Shown here: piece by piece, positions 28,293 to 35,228 of the stretch
Numbering within the stretch: the first letter of the stretch is position 1
Layout: each line of letters starts with the position of its first letter
DNA from: DASVVT01 sp036386415
GTDB lineage: Bacteria > Acidobacteriota > Blastocatellia > Pyrinomonadales > Pyrinomonadaceae
Assembly: GCA_036386415.1 (NCBI GenBank)
Contig: DASVVT010000003.1
Span: 1 to 51,845, forward strand
DNA: 51,845 bases
Direction of reading: 5' to 3'
Translations under genes and position numbers: made by a program
The notes under the pieces: model-generated
Seen by the model: only the letters and a program-made list of their open reading frames with translations
What the model was told of the DNA's origin: nothing
The model's database searches: none

Positions 28293-28421
28293 CAGTAGAC
28301 AGTAGTCAGTAGTCAGTAGTCAGTAGAAAAGCTTTCGCCATCGAACGCGTCAGGATGTCCACGACAGCACTCGTAGCGCGGAGCGCCTACTGGCTACTGA
28401 CTACTGACTACTGTCTACTGC
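28293..28421. repeat. AGTAGNC heptamer element, copy F (core type 2)
   Basis: Left arm CAGTAGA, CAGTAGT, CAGTAGT, CAGTAGT, CAGTAGA; right arm CTACTGGCTACTGACTACTG... The core of ~55 nt starts AAAGCTTTCGCCATCG and ends AGCGCGGAGCGC. It is unlike core type 1 but its ends match copy G in inverted orientation. It lies between the scpB stop and the rluB start. Confidence 0.92.
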
Positions 28422-28422
28422 T

Positions 28423-29211
28423 TTACATTCCCCCGGCCAAATCTTCGAAGTCTTCGATGCTTGGCAGCTCCGTCAAATCTTTCAAGCCGAACTGGAGCAG
28501 GAACTCTTTCGACGTGCCGTACATCATCGGACGCCCGATGGTCTCCTTGCGCCCGCAGGCTTTGATGAGGCGTTTGTCGAGAAGAGTCTTGATGGCAGAG
28601 GGGGATTGTACGCCGCGTATCTCTAAAATTTCGGGGACGGTGATGGGCTGCTTGTAGGCGATGACGGCGAGCGTTTCCAGGGAGGCGAGCGAGAGCTTGG
28701 CGCTCGGACGCGATTTGAGAAATGCGCGCACGTGCTCGTGATGTTCGGGGCGGGTTGTGATCTGCCAGCCTCCGGCCACCTCGCGCATCTGTAGTCCACC
28801 CTGGCGAGCGTTGAACTCCTTAGACAGTTCTTCGACCGCCACCTCTATCCAGCCGCGATCCTCCTTGAGCACATCCGCGAGCGCCTTGACGCTGAGCGGC
28901 TCTTCGGAGACGAAGATCAGCGCCTCTATGATCGCCATCAACTCGGCCATGCTGAGCACGCCGTGCGGTGTGTCCTCATCCGGCGCAGGAGGCGAGGCGC
29001 TTGCTGCTTCCGCGCCGGAAGATCGAAGGTGCGCCTCTTCCTCCTGTGCGTCTTCGGCGTCGGCGTCGTGAATGACGACGCCTTCAACTGTCTCGTCCGC
29101 ATTGAGCCCGAACGCGACGGCTGGCTCAAGCTCGTCCTTGCGCCCAGCGTCCTCTTCCGTGGCGGGCGCTATCTGTTCTTCCGTTTCCTGGTCTTTGATC
29201 TCTTCACTCAT
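28423..29211 (-). CDS. scpB: Segregation and condensation protein ScpB
   Basis: Partner of ScpA in the SMC-ScpAB condensin that compacts and segregates chromosomes. From the ATG at 29211 the protein is 262 residues. The frame is open to 29265, overlapping scpA. An acidic, low-complexity ~75-residue N-terminus precedes two winged-helix domains (LMAIIEALIFVSEEPLSVKALADVL; LSLASLETLAVIAYKQPITVPEIL), with RGVQSPSAIKTLLDKRLIKACGRKE. The gene starts 13 nt after scpA. Confidence 0.92.
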   Translation of the reverse strand: MSEEIKDQETEEQIAPATEEDAGRKDELEPAVAFGLNADETVEGVVIHDADAEDAQEEEAHLRSSGAEAASASPPAPDEDTPHGVLSMAELMAIIEALIFVSEEPLSVKALADVLKEDRGWIEVAVEELSKEFNARQGGLQMREVAGGWQITTRPEHHEHVRAFLKSRPSAKLSLASLETLAVIAYKQPITVPEILEIRGVQSPSAIKTLLDKRLIKACGRKETIGRPMMYGTSKEFLLQFGLKDLTELPSIEDFEDLAGGM

Positions 29212-29224
29212 GGCTGTCAAACTT

Positions 29225-30025
29225 TCAACTGCTGGTGCGGGCGATGATTTCGCCGAAGGTTTCACGTTGGATCAAACATATCTCGGTGGTGCGAACCAGT
29301 TCGAGGACGGAGAGAAAGGCGAGCACAAGCTCGCGGCGCGACTGTGCGCGCTCGAAGAACTTGCGCAGGTTCAGCTCGCCCGCCGACATGACCATGTTGC
29401 GCAGGCGCTCCAACATCTGCGTCATAGTCATCTCGTCGCGCTCGATCTCCATCAAGACCTCTTCTTTATGGCGCGCCAGTATCTCCTGAAAGACTCTCAG
29501 CAGATCGAAGAGGCCAGCCGAGACTTCCGGATTCTGCTTGTCCGTCTCAAGCTCTCCGCGTACGAAGATGGCCTGCTCGACCGTGGCGCGCGACCAGAGC
29601 GTCTGCGCGGCAGCCTTGTACTTCTGGTGCTCCAGCAGGCGATCTACCAGCTCGCGGCGCAGGTCTTCCATCTCGGACTCCTCCGCCTTCAAGGGGTCTG
29701 GCGGCAAGAGCATGCGCGACTTCATCTCTATGAGCGTTGCCGCCATCACTAAAAAATCGCCGGCAATGGCGATGTCCAGTTCTTGCATGAGGCGCAGGTA
29801 GCGCAGGTACTCATCCGTGATGCGCGCCACAGGAATGTCGTAGATATCGACCTGCTCCTGGCGTATCAGGTAGAGCAGCAGGTCGAGCGGCCCTGCAAAC
29901 TCGCCGAGGATCAGCTTCAATTCCTCGCCGCCCTGGTCTGCGATGATCTCGGGCAGCGCCCCGGCCACGCTGATGGTCGGAGTGACGTTTGATTCGGTTG
30001 ACGTGGCTTCCGGCATCTCGCTCAT
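29225..30025 (-). CDS. scpA: Segregation and condensation protein ScpA
   Basis: The kleisin subunit of bacterial condensin. The ATG at 30025 has a good ribosome site (GGAGAAA, ~6 nt upstream). The frame is open to 30076, but the extension is translated repeat sequence. The 266-residue product has the N-terminal SMC-binding part (FAGPLDLLLYLIRQEQVDIYDIPV) and FLVMAATLIEMKSRMLLP, both family hallmarks, and a C-terminal winged helix (FLSVLELVRTTEICLIQRETFGEI). It lies between trpS and scpB. Confidence 0.94.
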   Translation of the reverse strand: MSEMPEATSTESNVTPTISVAGALPEIIADQGGEELKLILGEFAGPLDLLLYLIRQEQVDIYDIPVARITDEYLRYLRLMQELDIAIAGDFLVMAATLIEMKSRMLLPPDPLKAEESEMEDLRRELVDRLLEHQKYKAAAQTLWSRATVEQAIFVRGELETDKQNPEVSAGLFDLLRVFQEILARHKEEVLMEIERDEMTMTQMLERLRNMVMSAGELNLRKFFERAQSRRELVLAFLSVLELVRTTEICLIQRETFGEIIARTSS

Positions 30026-30044
30026 ATAAGTTTCTCCGAAACTT

Positions 30045-30102
30045 AGTTTCGAGTTTCGAGTTTCGGGTTCTTTCATTTAACTTGAAACCCGAAACTCGAA
30101 AC
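30045..30102. repeat. Inverted repeat of heptamers, unit CGAGTTT/CGGGTTT
   Basis: Left arm AGTTTCGAGTTTCGAGTTTC and right arm GAAACCCGAAACTCGAAAC are inverted complements with period 7, enclosing ~12 nt. It lies between the trpS stop codon and the scpA ribosome binding site. The same heptamer type occurs at 19025-19089. Confidence 0.85.
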
Positions 30103-30108
30103 ATATGT

Positions 30109-31095
30109 TCAGTTGTTCGCTCCGCGCAGTCCCATGCGCGCCTTCACCTCTGCGAGTGTGGGGCGTGCGACTCGTCGAGCACGGTCAACCCCCTCGCTCA
30201 AGATGCGATCCAGTTGGTCATCGCTGATGCTTCGCATGCGTTCCTGAAAGGGGGTGAGAAATTCCACCGTCAAGTCGGCGAGAGCGGTTTTCAATTGGGC
30301 GTAGCCTTTGCCCGCAAAGTGCGCCTCGATCTCCTCGCGTCCCTTGTTCGTCAGAAGCTGGTAGATGGTCAGTAGATTCAGGAGTGCGGGGCGTGATTCG
30401 TCAAAGCGTATCTCGGTGCCGGAGTCTGTGACGGCGCGCCGGAATTTGCGGCGAACGGCGTCCTCATCGTCGAGCATGTTGATGCTTCCCTGCTGGCTCT
30501 CGTCCGACTTGGACATCTTCTTCGAGGGGTCGTCGAGCGCCATGATGCGCGCGCCGACTTTCGGGATGAACGGCTCTGGAATACGAAACGTCTCGCCGTA
30601 ATCGCGGTTGAAGCGCGCGGCCACGTCGCGCGTCAACTCAAGGTGCTGTTTCTGGTCTTCGCCGACGGGCACGAGGTCTGTCTGATAGAGCAGAATGTCT
30701 GCGGCCATCAGGACAGGGTAGTCGAAGAGCCCGACGCCCGTGTTCTCGCGCTGCTTGCGCCCCTTCTCTTTGAACTGCGTCATGCGATCAAGCTCGGAGA
30801 TGCGCGTGATGCAATTCAGTATCCAGGCCAGCTCGGCATGCTCCGCCACATCCGACTGCACAAAGATGGTTGAGACCTGCGGGTCTATGCCTGCGGCCAG
30901 GTACAGGCGCGCCAGCTCGCGCGTCTTCGCTGCCAGTGTCTGCGGGTCTTGCGCGAGGGTGATAGCGTGCAGGTTGACGATGCAGAAGAAGCTTTCGTAC
31001 TCGTGCTGCAACGTGACCCAGTTGCGCAGCGCGCCCAGATAGTTGCCGAGATGTATGTTGCCGGTCGGCTGTACGCCGCTGAAGATTCTTCTCAT
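30109..31095 (-). CDS. trpS: Tryptophanyl-tRNA synthetase
   Basis: Charges tRNA-Trp. The 328 residues are the usual length for this class Ic enzyme. The HIGH-type motif is GNIHLGNYLG at residues 12-21 and the KMSKS loop is in DPSKKMSKSDESQ near residue 195. The N-terminus MRRIFSGVQPTG is typical. It starts 6 nt after the stop of the M50 protease gene, and together they lead the conserved scpA-scpB-rluB block. Confidence 0.97.
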   Translation of the reverse strand: MRRIFSGVQPTGNIHLGNYLGALRNWVTLQHEYESFFCIVNLHAITLAQDPQTLAAKTRELARLYLAAGIDPQVSTIFVQSDVAEHAELAWILNCITRISELDRMTQFKEKGRKQRENTGVGLFDYPVLMAADILLYQTDLVPVGEDQKQHLELTRDVAARFNRDYGETFRIPEPFIPKVGARIMALDDPSKKMSKSDESQQGSINMLDDEDAVRRKFRRAVTDSGTEIRFDESRPALLNLLTIYQLLTNKGREEIEAHFAGKGYAQLKTALADLTVEFLTPFQERMRSISDDQLDRILSEGVDRARRVARPTLAEVKARMGLRGANN

Positions 31096-31101
31096 CCGAT
31101 T

Positions 31102-31785
31102 CTACAAGCGCCCGATGAAGACCAGATACCAGGCGATTGGCATGATGAACCTGAAGACAGCGCTGATGACGCCCGTAAACGCTGCGATAAACAGGAGCAT
31201 ATAACCAAACTGGTTCAACGCCTCGATGGCCGAGCCAAAACTGTCCGGCAAGATGCTGCTCAGGATGCCGCTGCCGTCCAGAGGTGGAATCGGGAATAGA
31301 TTAAAGACGCCCAACGCCACATTCAAAGTGAAGAACGTGACGAGCAACTGGACAGCCCCGACGGCGATCAATGAATCCGTGGTCGCGGGCGCGAGCCCCT
31401 CTCCGCCGAATCCGATCAAATTCGCCTCGAAAAGAATGCGAATCGTGACGCCTGCGATAATGGCGATGATAAAGTTGCAGATGACGCCTGCGGCTGAGAC
31501 CCAGAAATTCGCCACATTCTTGTTGCGCCATTTGAGCGGGTTGACGGGTGTCGGACGCGCCCAGCCGATCAACGGCGCGTGCGTGAAGAAAGAGATGGCC
31601 GGAAACAGCAGCGTCCCTATGGGATCGACGTGCACCGCCGGATTGAGACTGATACGCCCCTGCAAGCGCGCCAGATCATCTCCGAACCTGTTCGACATCC
31701 AGGCATGCGCCGACTCATGCACAGACAAAGAGAAGATCAGCGCCACCATGTAAAGAATGAACTGTCCTATATCGTAGTTACCCAT
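31102..31785 (-). CDS. Site-2 protease-family membrane metalloprotease (M50, SREBP-like)
   Basis: A 227-residue polytopic membrane protein. The zinc motif SVHESAHAW (HExxH) is near residue 23, and the second conserved motif is in FNLFPIPPLDGSGI, where the Asp is the third ligand. About five to six hydrophobic segments are visible. Members without a PDZ domain, like this one, commonly lie next to trpS and scpA in many bacteria. The substrate is unknown. Confidence 0.9.
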   Translation of the reverse strand: MGNYDIGQFILYMVALIFSLSVHESAHAWMSNRFGDDLARLQGRISLNPAVHVDPIGTLLFPAISFFTHAPLIGWARPTPVNPLKWRNKNVANFWVSAAGVICNFIIAIIAGVTIRILFEANLIGFGGEGLAPATTDSLIAVGAVQLLVTFFTLNVALGVFNLFPIPPLDGSGILSSILPDSFGSAIEALNQFGYMLLFIAAFTGVISAVFRFIMPIAWYLVFIGRL

Positions 31786-31811
31786 CGCAACGCATCACAC
31801 TATCATAAAGA

Positions 31812-31917
31812 AGTAGCCAGTAGCCAGTAGTCAGTAGTCAGTAGGCGCTCCGCGCTTTCGGGCGCTGAAGCTTCCACGCTAAAGATTCTCTGGCGCATGC
31901 TTTTCTACTGGCTACTT
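31812..31917. repeat. AGTAGNC heptamer element, copy G (core type 2, inverted)
   Basis: Left arm AGTAGCC, AGTAGCC, AGTAGTC, AGTAGTC, AGTAG; right arm reduced to CTACTGGCTACTT. The core begins GCGCTCCGCGC and ends GGCGCATGCTTTT. In reverse complement its two ends match copy F. It lies between the IPT-propeller gene, whose TAA overlaps the arm, and the M50 protease start. Confidence 0.88.
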
Positions 31918-32944
31918 ACTTGAGAATTGTTCCCCGAATGCCCAAGGGCAGGCTGTAGACCGCTTCATTGGTGGCGACGGCCATGTCGCCTGCGGCGTTG
32001 AAGGCGAGCCCGACCACGTTCATTCCGGCGACGGCCATCTCGGCTTCAGCCCCATCGGGCGAGATGCGCACGATGCCGCGTCGCCCACGCACAGATGCTG
32101 CGACGTACAGGTTGCCTTGACGGTCGAAGGCGAGTCCCTGCGGGCGTCCCAAACCGCGATAGAAAACGCTCGCTTCGCCGCTCTGGTCGAGGCGCATGAC
32201 GGCATCGAAACTTGAGACCGTCGGCCCCGTCACGTACAGGTGATCTTCCGGGCTGAACGCCAGATGATAAGCCGAGACGGACGGCTCAAGCTGCGCAAAG
32301 GGTTTCTCTTCCCCGATGCCGTTGATGCGATAGACCGTGCCCGTACGGTCACCGACGTACATGCGCCCCTCATGATCGAAGGCCAGCCCCGTCGCGACCC
32401 CTAAATTAGTGGCGAATGCCGTGGCCTCCTTGAACGCATTGAGACGATAGACGTTGCCGTCCATGCGGCTCGTCACGAACATCTGGCCGGAGCTATCAAA
32501 AGCGATGCCGGTCGGATTCGTAATATCGCCGGAGAAAGCATCTATCGCGCCCGTCGTGTCGATGCGCAGGATGGTCACGGGAAGCTGCTGGCCGCGCGGC
32601 CCGGAGCGCGTCACGTAGAGCGAGCCGTCATCAGGATCGAAAGCCGGATTGGCGACCGGGTGGAGGTCTTCTGCGAGCTTTGTGCCGACTACGAAAGGAA
32701 CGGACGCGCTTCGCTCGCCATCACTTTCCAGAGCCACCTGCACCTCGCCTGCGGTTTCCACGTCGGGGATGATCGCCAGCACGCGGCGCGATGATGCGCC
32801 GACCAGCGCGGCGCGCGCGTCCCCGAACCAGGCGCTACAAGACCGTAGATTGCTGGTATCGAAGTCTTCGCATTCGATGACCACCTCGCCGCCGGGAATG
32901 CCCGCCGCCGGATCAATCCGCACAATCCGCCCCGCTCTGCTCAT
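31916..32944 (-). CDS. IPT/TIG-domain protein with NHL-type beta-propeller
   Basis: A 342-residue protein. Residues ~10-85 (GRIVRIDPAAGIPGGEVVIEC...) look like an IPT/TIG immunoglobulin-like domain. The rest consists of ~40-residue repeats such as GIAFDSSGQMFVTSRMDGNVYRLN, GLAFDHEGRMYVGDRTGTVYRI and GLAFDRQGNLYVAASV, which form an NHL/SMP-30-like propeller. No signal peptide is visible, so it may be cytosolic or exported by another route. The ligand is unknown. The heptamer repeat 32977-33077 lies upstream. Confidence 0.8.
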   Translation of the reverse strand: MSRAGRIVRIDPAAGIPGGEVVIECEDFDTSNLRSCSAWFGDARAALVGASSRRVLAIIPDVETAGEVQVALESDGERSASVPFVVGTKLAEDLHPVANPAFDPDDGSLYVTRSGPRGQQLPVTILRIDTTGAIDAFSGDITNPTGIAFDSSGQMFVTSRMDGNVYRLNAFKEATAFATNLGVATGLAFDHEGRMYVGDRTGTVYRINGIGEEKPFAQLEPSVSAYHLAFSPEDHLYVTGPTVSSFDAVMRLDQSGEASVFYRGLGRPQGLAFDRQGNLYVAASVRGRRGIVRISPDGAEAEMAVAGMNVVGLAFNAAGDMAVATNEAVYSLPLGIRGTILK

Positions 32945-32976
32945 CTCGCTTCAAGTCTCCATAGTTAAGCACTGAG

Positions 32977-33077
32977 GCCGTCAGCTTTCAGCCAAACGCA
33001 GACTGTTGATTTCAGATCTGAAATCTCAAAATCGCAAATGCCCGGGCGCTGTTAGCTAACGGCTGATCGCTGACAGC
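32977..33077. repeat. Inverted repeat of heptamers, unit GCTGAYC/ATTTCAG
   Basis: The right side reads GCTGTTA, GCTAACG, GCTGATC, GCTGACA, GC, a period of 7. Its inverted complement is at the left (GCCGTCAGCTTTCAGCC). The centre carries a palindrome (ATTTCAGATCTGAAAT) followed by CTCAAAATCGCAAAT, again with ~7-nt phasing. It lies in the divergent gap between the IPT-propeller gene and hflX. Confidence 0.8.
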
Positions 33078-33181
33078 TTTTATGATACGACGGTCTTGCA
33101 AGTGGTGTCTAACCGGAGGGCTGGCGGTTCTCGAATAATTGCGCCCGGATAAATTTTGGCGCTTTTGGTCTGCTCTCACTA

Positions 33182-33190
33182 TGCTATAAT
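33182..33190 (+). promoter_or_regulatory. Extended -10 promoter ahead of hflX (TGCTATAAT)
   Basis: A consensus TATAAT (33185-33190) is preceded by TG one base away, the extended -10 form that needs no strong -35. Upstream TTTTGG-like sequence is weak. It is ~290 nt before hflX, so the leader would be long and would include the heptamer repeat 33388-33465. I see no gene in 33191-33470. Confidence 0.55.
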
Positions 33191-33387
33191 TGGCTACGGT
33201 CAAATCGTCCTTTCACGTCTGAGAAGCGCGCGGGACGTGCGCTCCGCCCCAAAGGCGTTTGACCTACTGATCATCGCAATGCTCAAGCGACCAGGCGAAC
33301 CCGTTTCGCCAGGCAACATCAAAGGGCTTTACACAGCGTCCGATACCTACCGCTCGCTTCAATCTTTTTGTAACTACGAACAGTCTA

Positions 33388-33465
33388 AAGTGTGGAGTCT
33401 GAAGTCTGGAGTCTGGAGTCAAAAGACAAACGCTTTTGACCTTTGACTCACGACTCCAGACTTTT
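33388..33465. repeat. Inverted repeat of heptamers, unit GGAGTCT
   Basis: Left arm GGAGTCT, GAAGTCT, GGAGTCT, GGAGTCA (period 7) then AAAAG; right arm CTTTTGACCTTTGACTCACG... to GACTCCAGACTTTT, its inverted complement. It ends a few bases before the hflX ribosome binding site, so a hairpin here in the leader could affect hflX expression. Confidence 0.88.
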
Positions 33466-33476
33466 CCCGGAGGGTG

Positions 33477-35228
33477 ATGGCAATCAGTAACATACACGGC
33501 AATACGCACGGGCTCAAAACCAATCAATTGCGGCGCATCGAAAAGCTCTATTCGCGCCGCATCGCGCCGCATCAGATCGTGACGCCGGAGTTTGCACGCC
33601 AGTTGACGGAGCTTTCGCACGAGACGCGCCGCCAGATCGGCGCGCTCATCGACCGCAAGGGTTACGTCGAATACGTCATGGTCGGCGATGCGCGGCGCAT
33701 AGAGCTGCCGGATTTGAAGCGCACACGCGTGGCGGCTGATCGCTTTCGCGGCCTGCGCTGCATACATACGCACCTGCGCGGCGAAGAGTTGACGCAGGAC
33801 GACCTGACAGACCTCGCGCTCCTGAGGCTCGACCTGATGGTCGCGCTCGATGTGGACGGCAACACGGGGCTGCCCGGTCTCGTCCGCGCAGCCCACCTTC
33901 TACCGAGAAGCGCCGCCGAACTGGACGCGGACGCAAAGGCTGCTCCCTACGCTTTTCTCGAACCGAGGATTCCCTCGCAGCTAGACGTGGATTTTCTCGC
34001 GCTCATCAACTCGCTCGAAGAGGAGATGGCGCGCAATCGCCGCGCCGGGCGACGCGCGGACGTGCGCGACCGCACCATCCTCGTGGGCGTCACGACCAAC
34101 TCGCTCTCTGAAGCCGAAGAGTCTATGGCGGAGCTTAACGAGCTGGCGACCTCTGCGGGCGTCGTCGTTCAGGATGAGATCATTCAACGGCGTCAAGCCA
34201 TAGACCCGCGCACCGTTCTGGGGCGCGGCAAGCTCGACGACCTCATCGTGCGCGCCCTGCAACTGGGCGCAGACCTCATCGTCTTCGACCGCGAACTGTC
34301 TCCCGCCCAGGTGCGCTCGGTCTCGGAAGCGACCGATCTGAAGGTGATCGACCGCGCTCAGCTTATCCTGGACATCTTTGCGCAGCGAGCCCAATCACGC
34401 GAGGGCAAGATTCAGGTGGAACTAGCCCAGTTAAAGTATCTGCTGCCGCGTCTCATCAGCGGGCACGACTCGGCATTCTCACGCCTGGCGGGCGGCATCG
34501 GCGGGCGTGGCCCCGGCGAGACCAAGCTCGAAACGGATCGCCGCCGCGTGCGCGACCGGATCAATCGTCTGGAGAAAGAGATCAAGGCTCAGCGCCAGCG
34601 CCGCCAGGAGCGCCGCAAAGAGAGGGCGCGCAAGGAGTTTCCAGTCATCTCCATCGTCGGCTACACGAACGCAGGCAAGTCCACGCTCTTGAACACGCTG
34701 ACATCGAGCAAGGTGCTCGCAGAGCAGCGCATGTTTGCCACGCTCGACCCGACATCGAGGCGTCTGCGCCTGCCGCGCGAGCAGGAGGTGATCGTCAACG
34801 ACACGGTTGGATTCATACGCGATCTGCCGCCCGATCTGCTGGCCGCTTTCCGCGCCACCCTCGAAGAGATTAGCAGCAGCGACATGCTCATACATCTCGT
34901 CGATGCCGCCAATCCGCGCTGGCTGCAACAACTCGAATCCGTCGAAAGGATTCTCGGCGAGCTGGAGTTCGGAGAGATTCCGCGCCTCGTCGTCTTCAAC
35001 AAAGCCGATCTGGTCGAGAGCGAGTCTCTGGAAGCCATGCTCCGGCTGGCGTGCGCCCAGGGGTCGCGCGAGTGCATCGCCGTCTCCGCCATCGACCCAC
35101 AATCGCTGCGTCCGATGCTGGAAAAGGCCGGGGCGATCCTCGCGCGTGATCTAGTGAAACAGCCTGGTGATGAAAGAATGGAGATGCCTGAAGAGCAGAT
35201 AGAATACGCTCTGGCAAAAACCGAATGA
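33477..35228 (+). CDS. hflX: GTPase HflX, long form
   Basis: A ribosome-associated GTPase that splits stalled or heat-damaged ribosomes. The 583 residues carry an extra ~165-residue N-terminal domain (SNIHGNTHGLKTNQLRRIEKL...), absent from E. coli HflX but known in other phyla. Then comes the HflX domain with PRTVLGRGKLDDL and GGIGGRGPGETKLETDRRR. The G domain starts at GYTNAGKSTLLNTL (~395), with NDTVGFIRDLP and FNKADL. GGAGG lies 3 nt before the ATG; a GTG 3 nt earlier is the alternative start. Its end overlaps the next gene by ATGA. Confidence 0.95.
   Translation: MAISNIHGNTHGLKTNQLRRIEKLYSRRIAPHQIVTPEFARQLTELSHETRRQIGALIDRKGYVEYVMVGDARRIELPDLKRTRVAADRFRGLRCIHTHLRGEELTQDDLTDLALLRLDLMVALDVDGNTGLPGLVRAAHLLPRSAAELDADAKAAPYAFLEPRIPSQLDVDFLALINSLEEEMARNRRAGRRADVRDRTILVGVTTNSLSEAEESMAELNELATSAGVVVQDEIIQRRQAIDPRTVLGRGKLDDLIVRALQLGADLIVFDRELSPAQVRSVSEATDLKVIDRAQLILDIFAQRAQSREGKIQVELAQLKYLLPRLISGHDSAFSRLAGGIGGRGPGETKLETDRRRVRDRINRLEKEIKAQRQRRQERRKERARKEFPVISIVGYTNAGKSTLLNTLTSSKVLAEQRMFATLDPTSRRLRLPREQEVIVNDTVGFIRDLPPDLLAAFRATLEEISSSDMLIHLVDAANPRWLQQLESVERILGELEFGEIPRLVVFNKADLVESESLEAMLRLACAQGSRECIAVSAIDPQSLRPMLEKAGAILARDLVKQPGDERMEMPEEQIEYALAKTE

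Noticed and set aside
33264..33896. A 210-codon frame opposite the hflX start
   Set aside because: It is antisense to the conserved N-terminal domain of HflX and includes translated heptamer repeat; it is a shadow.
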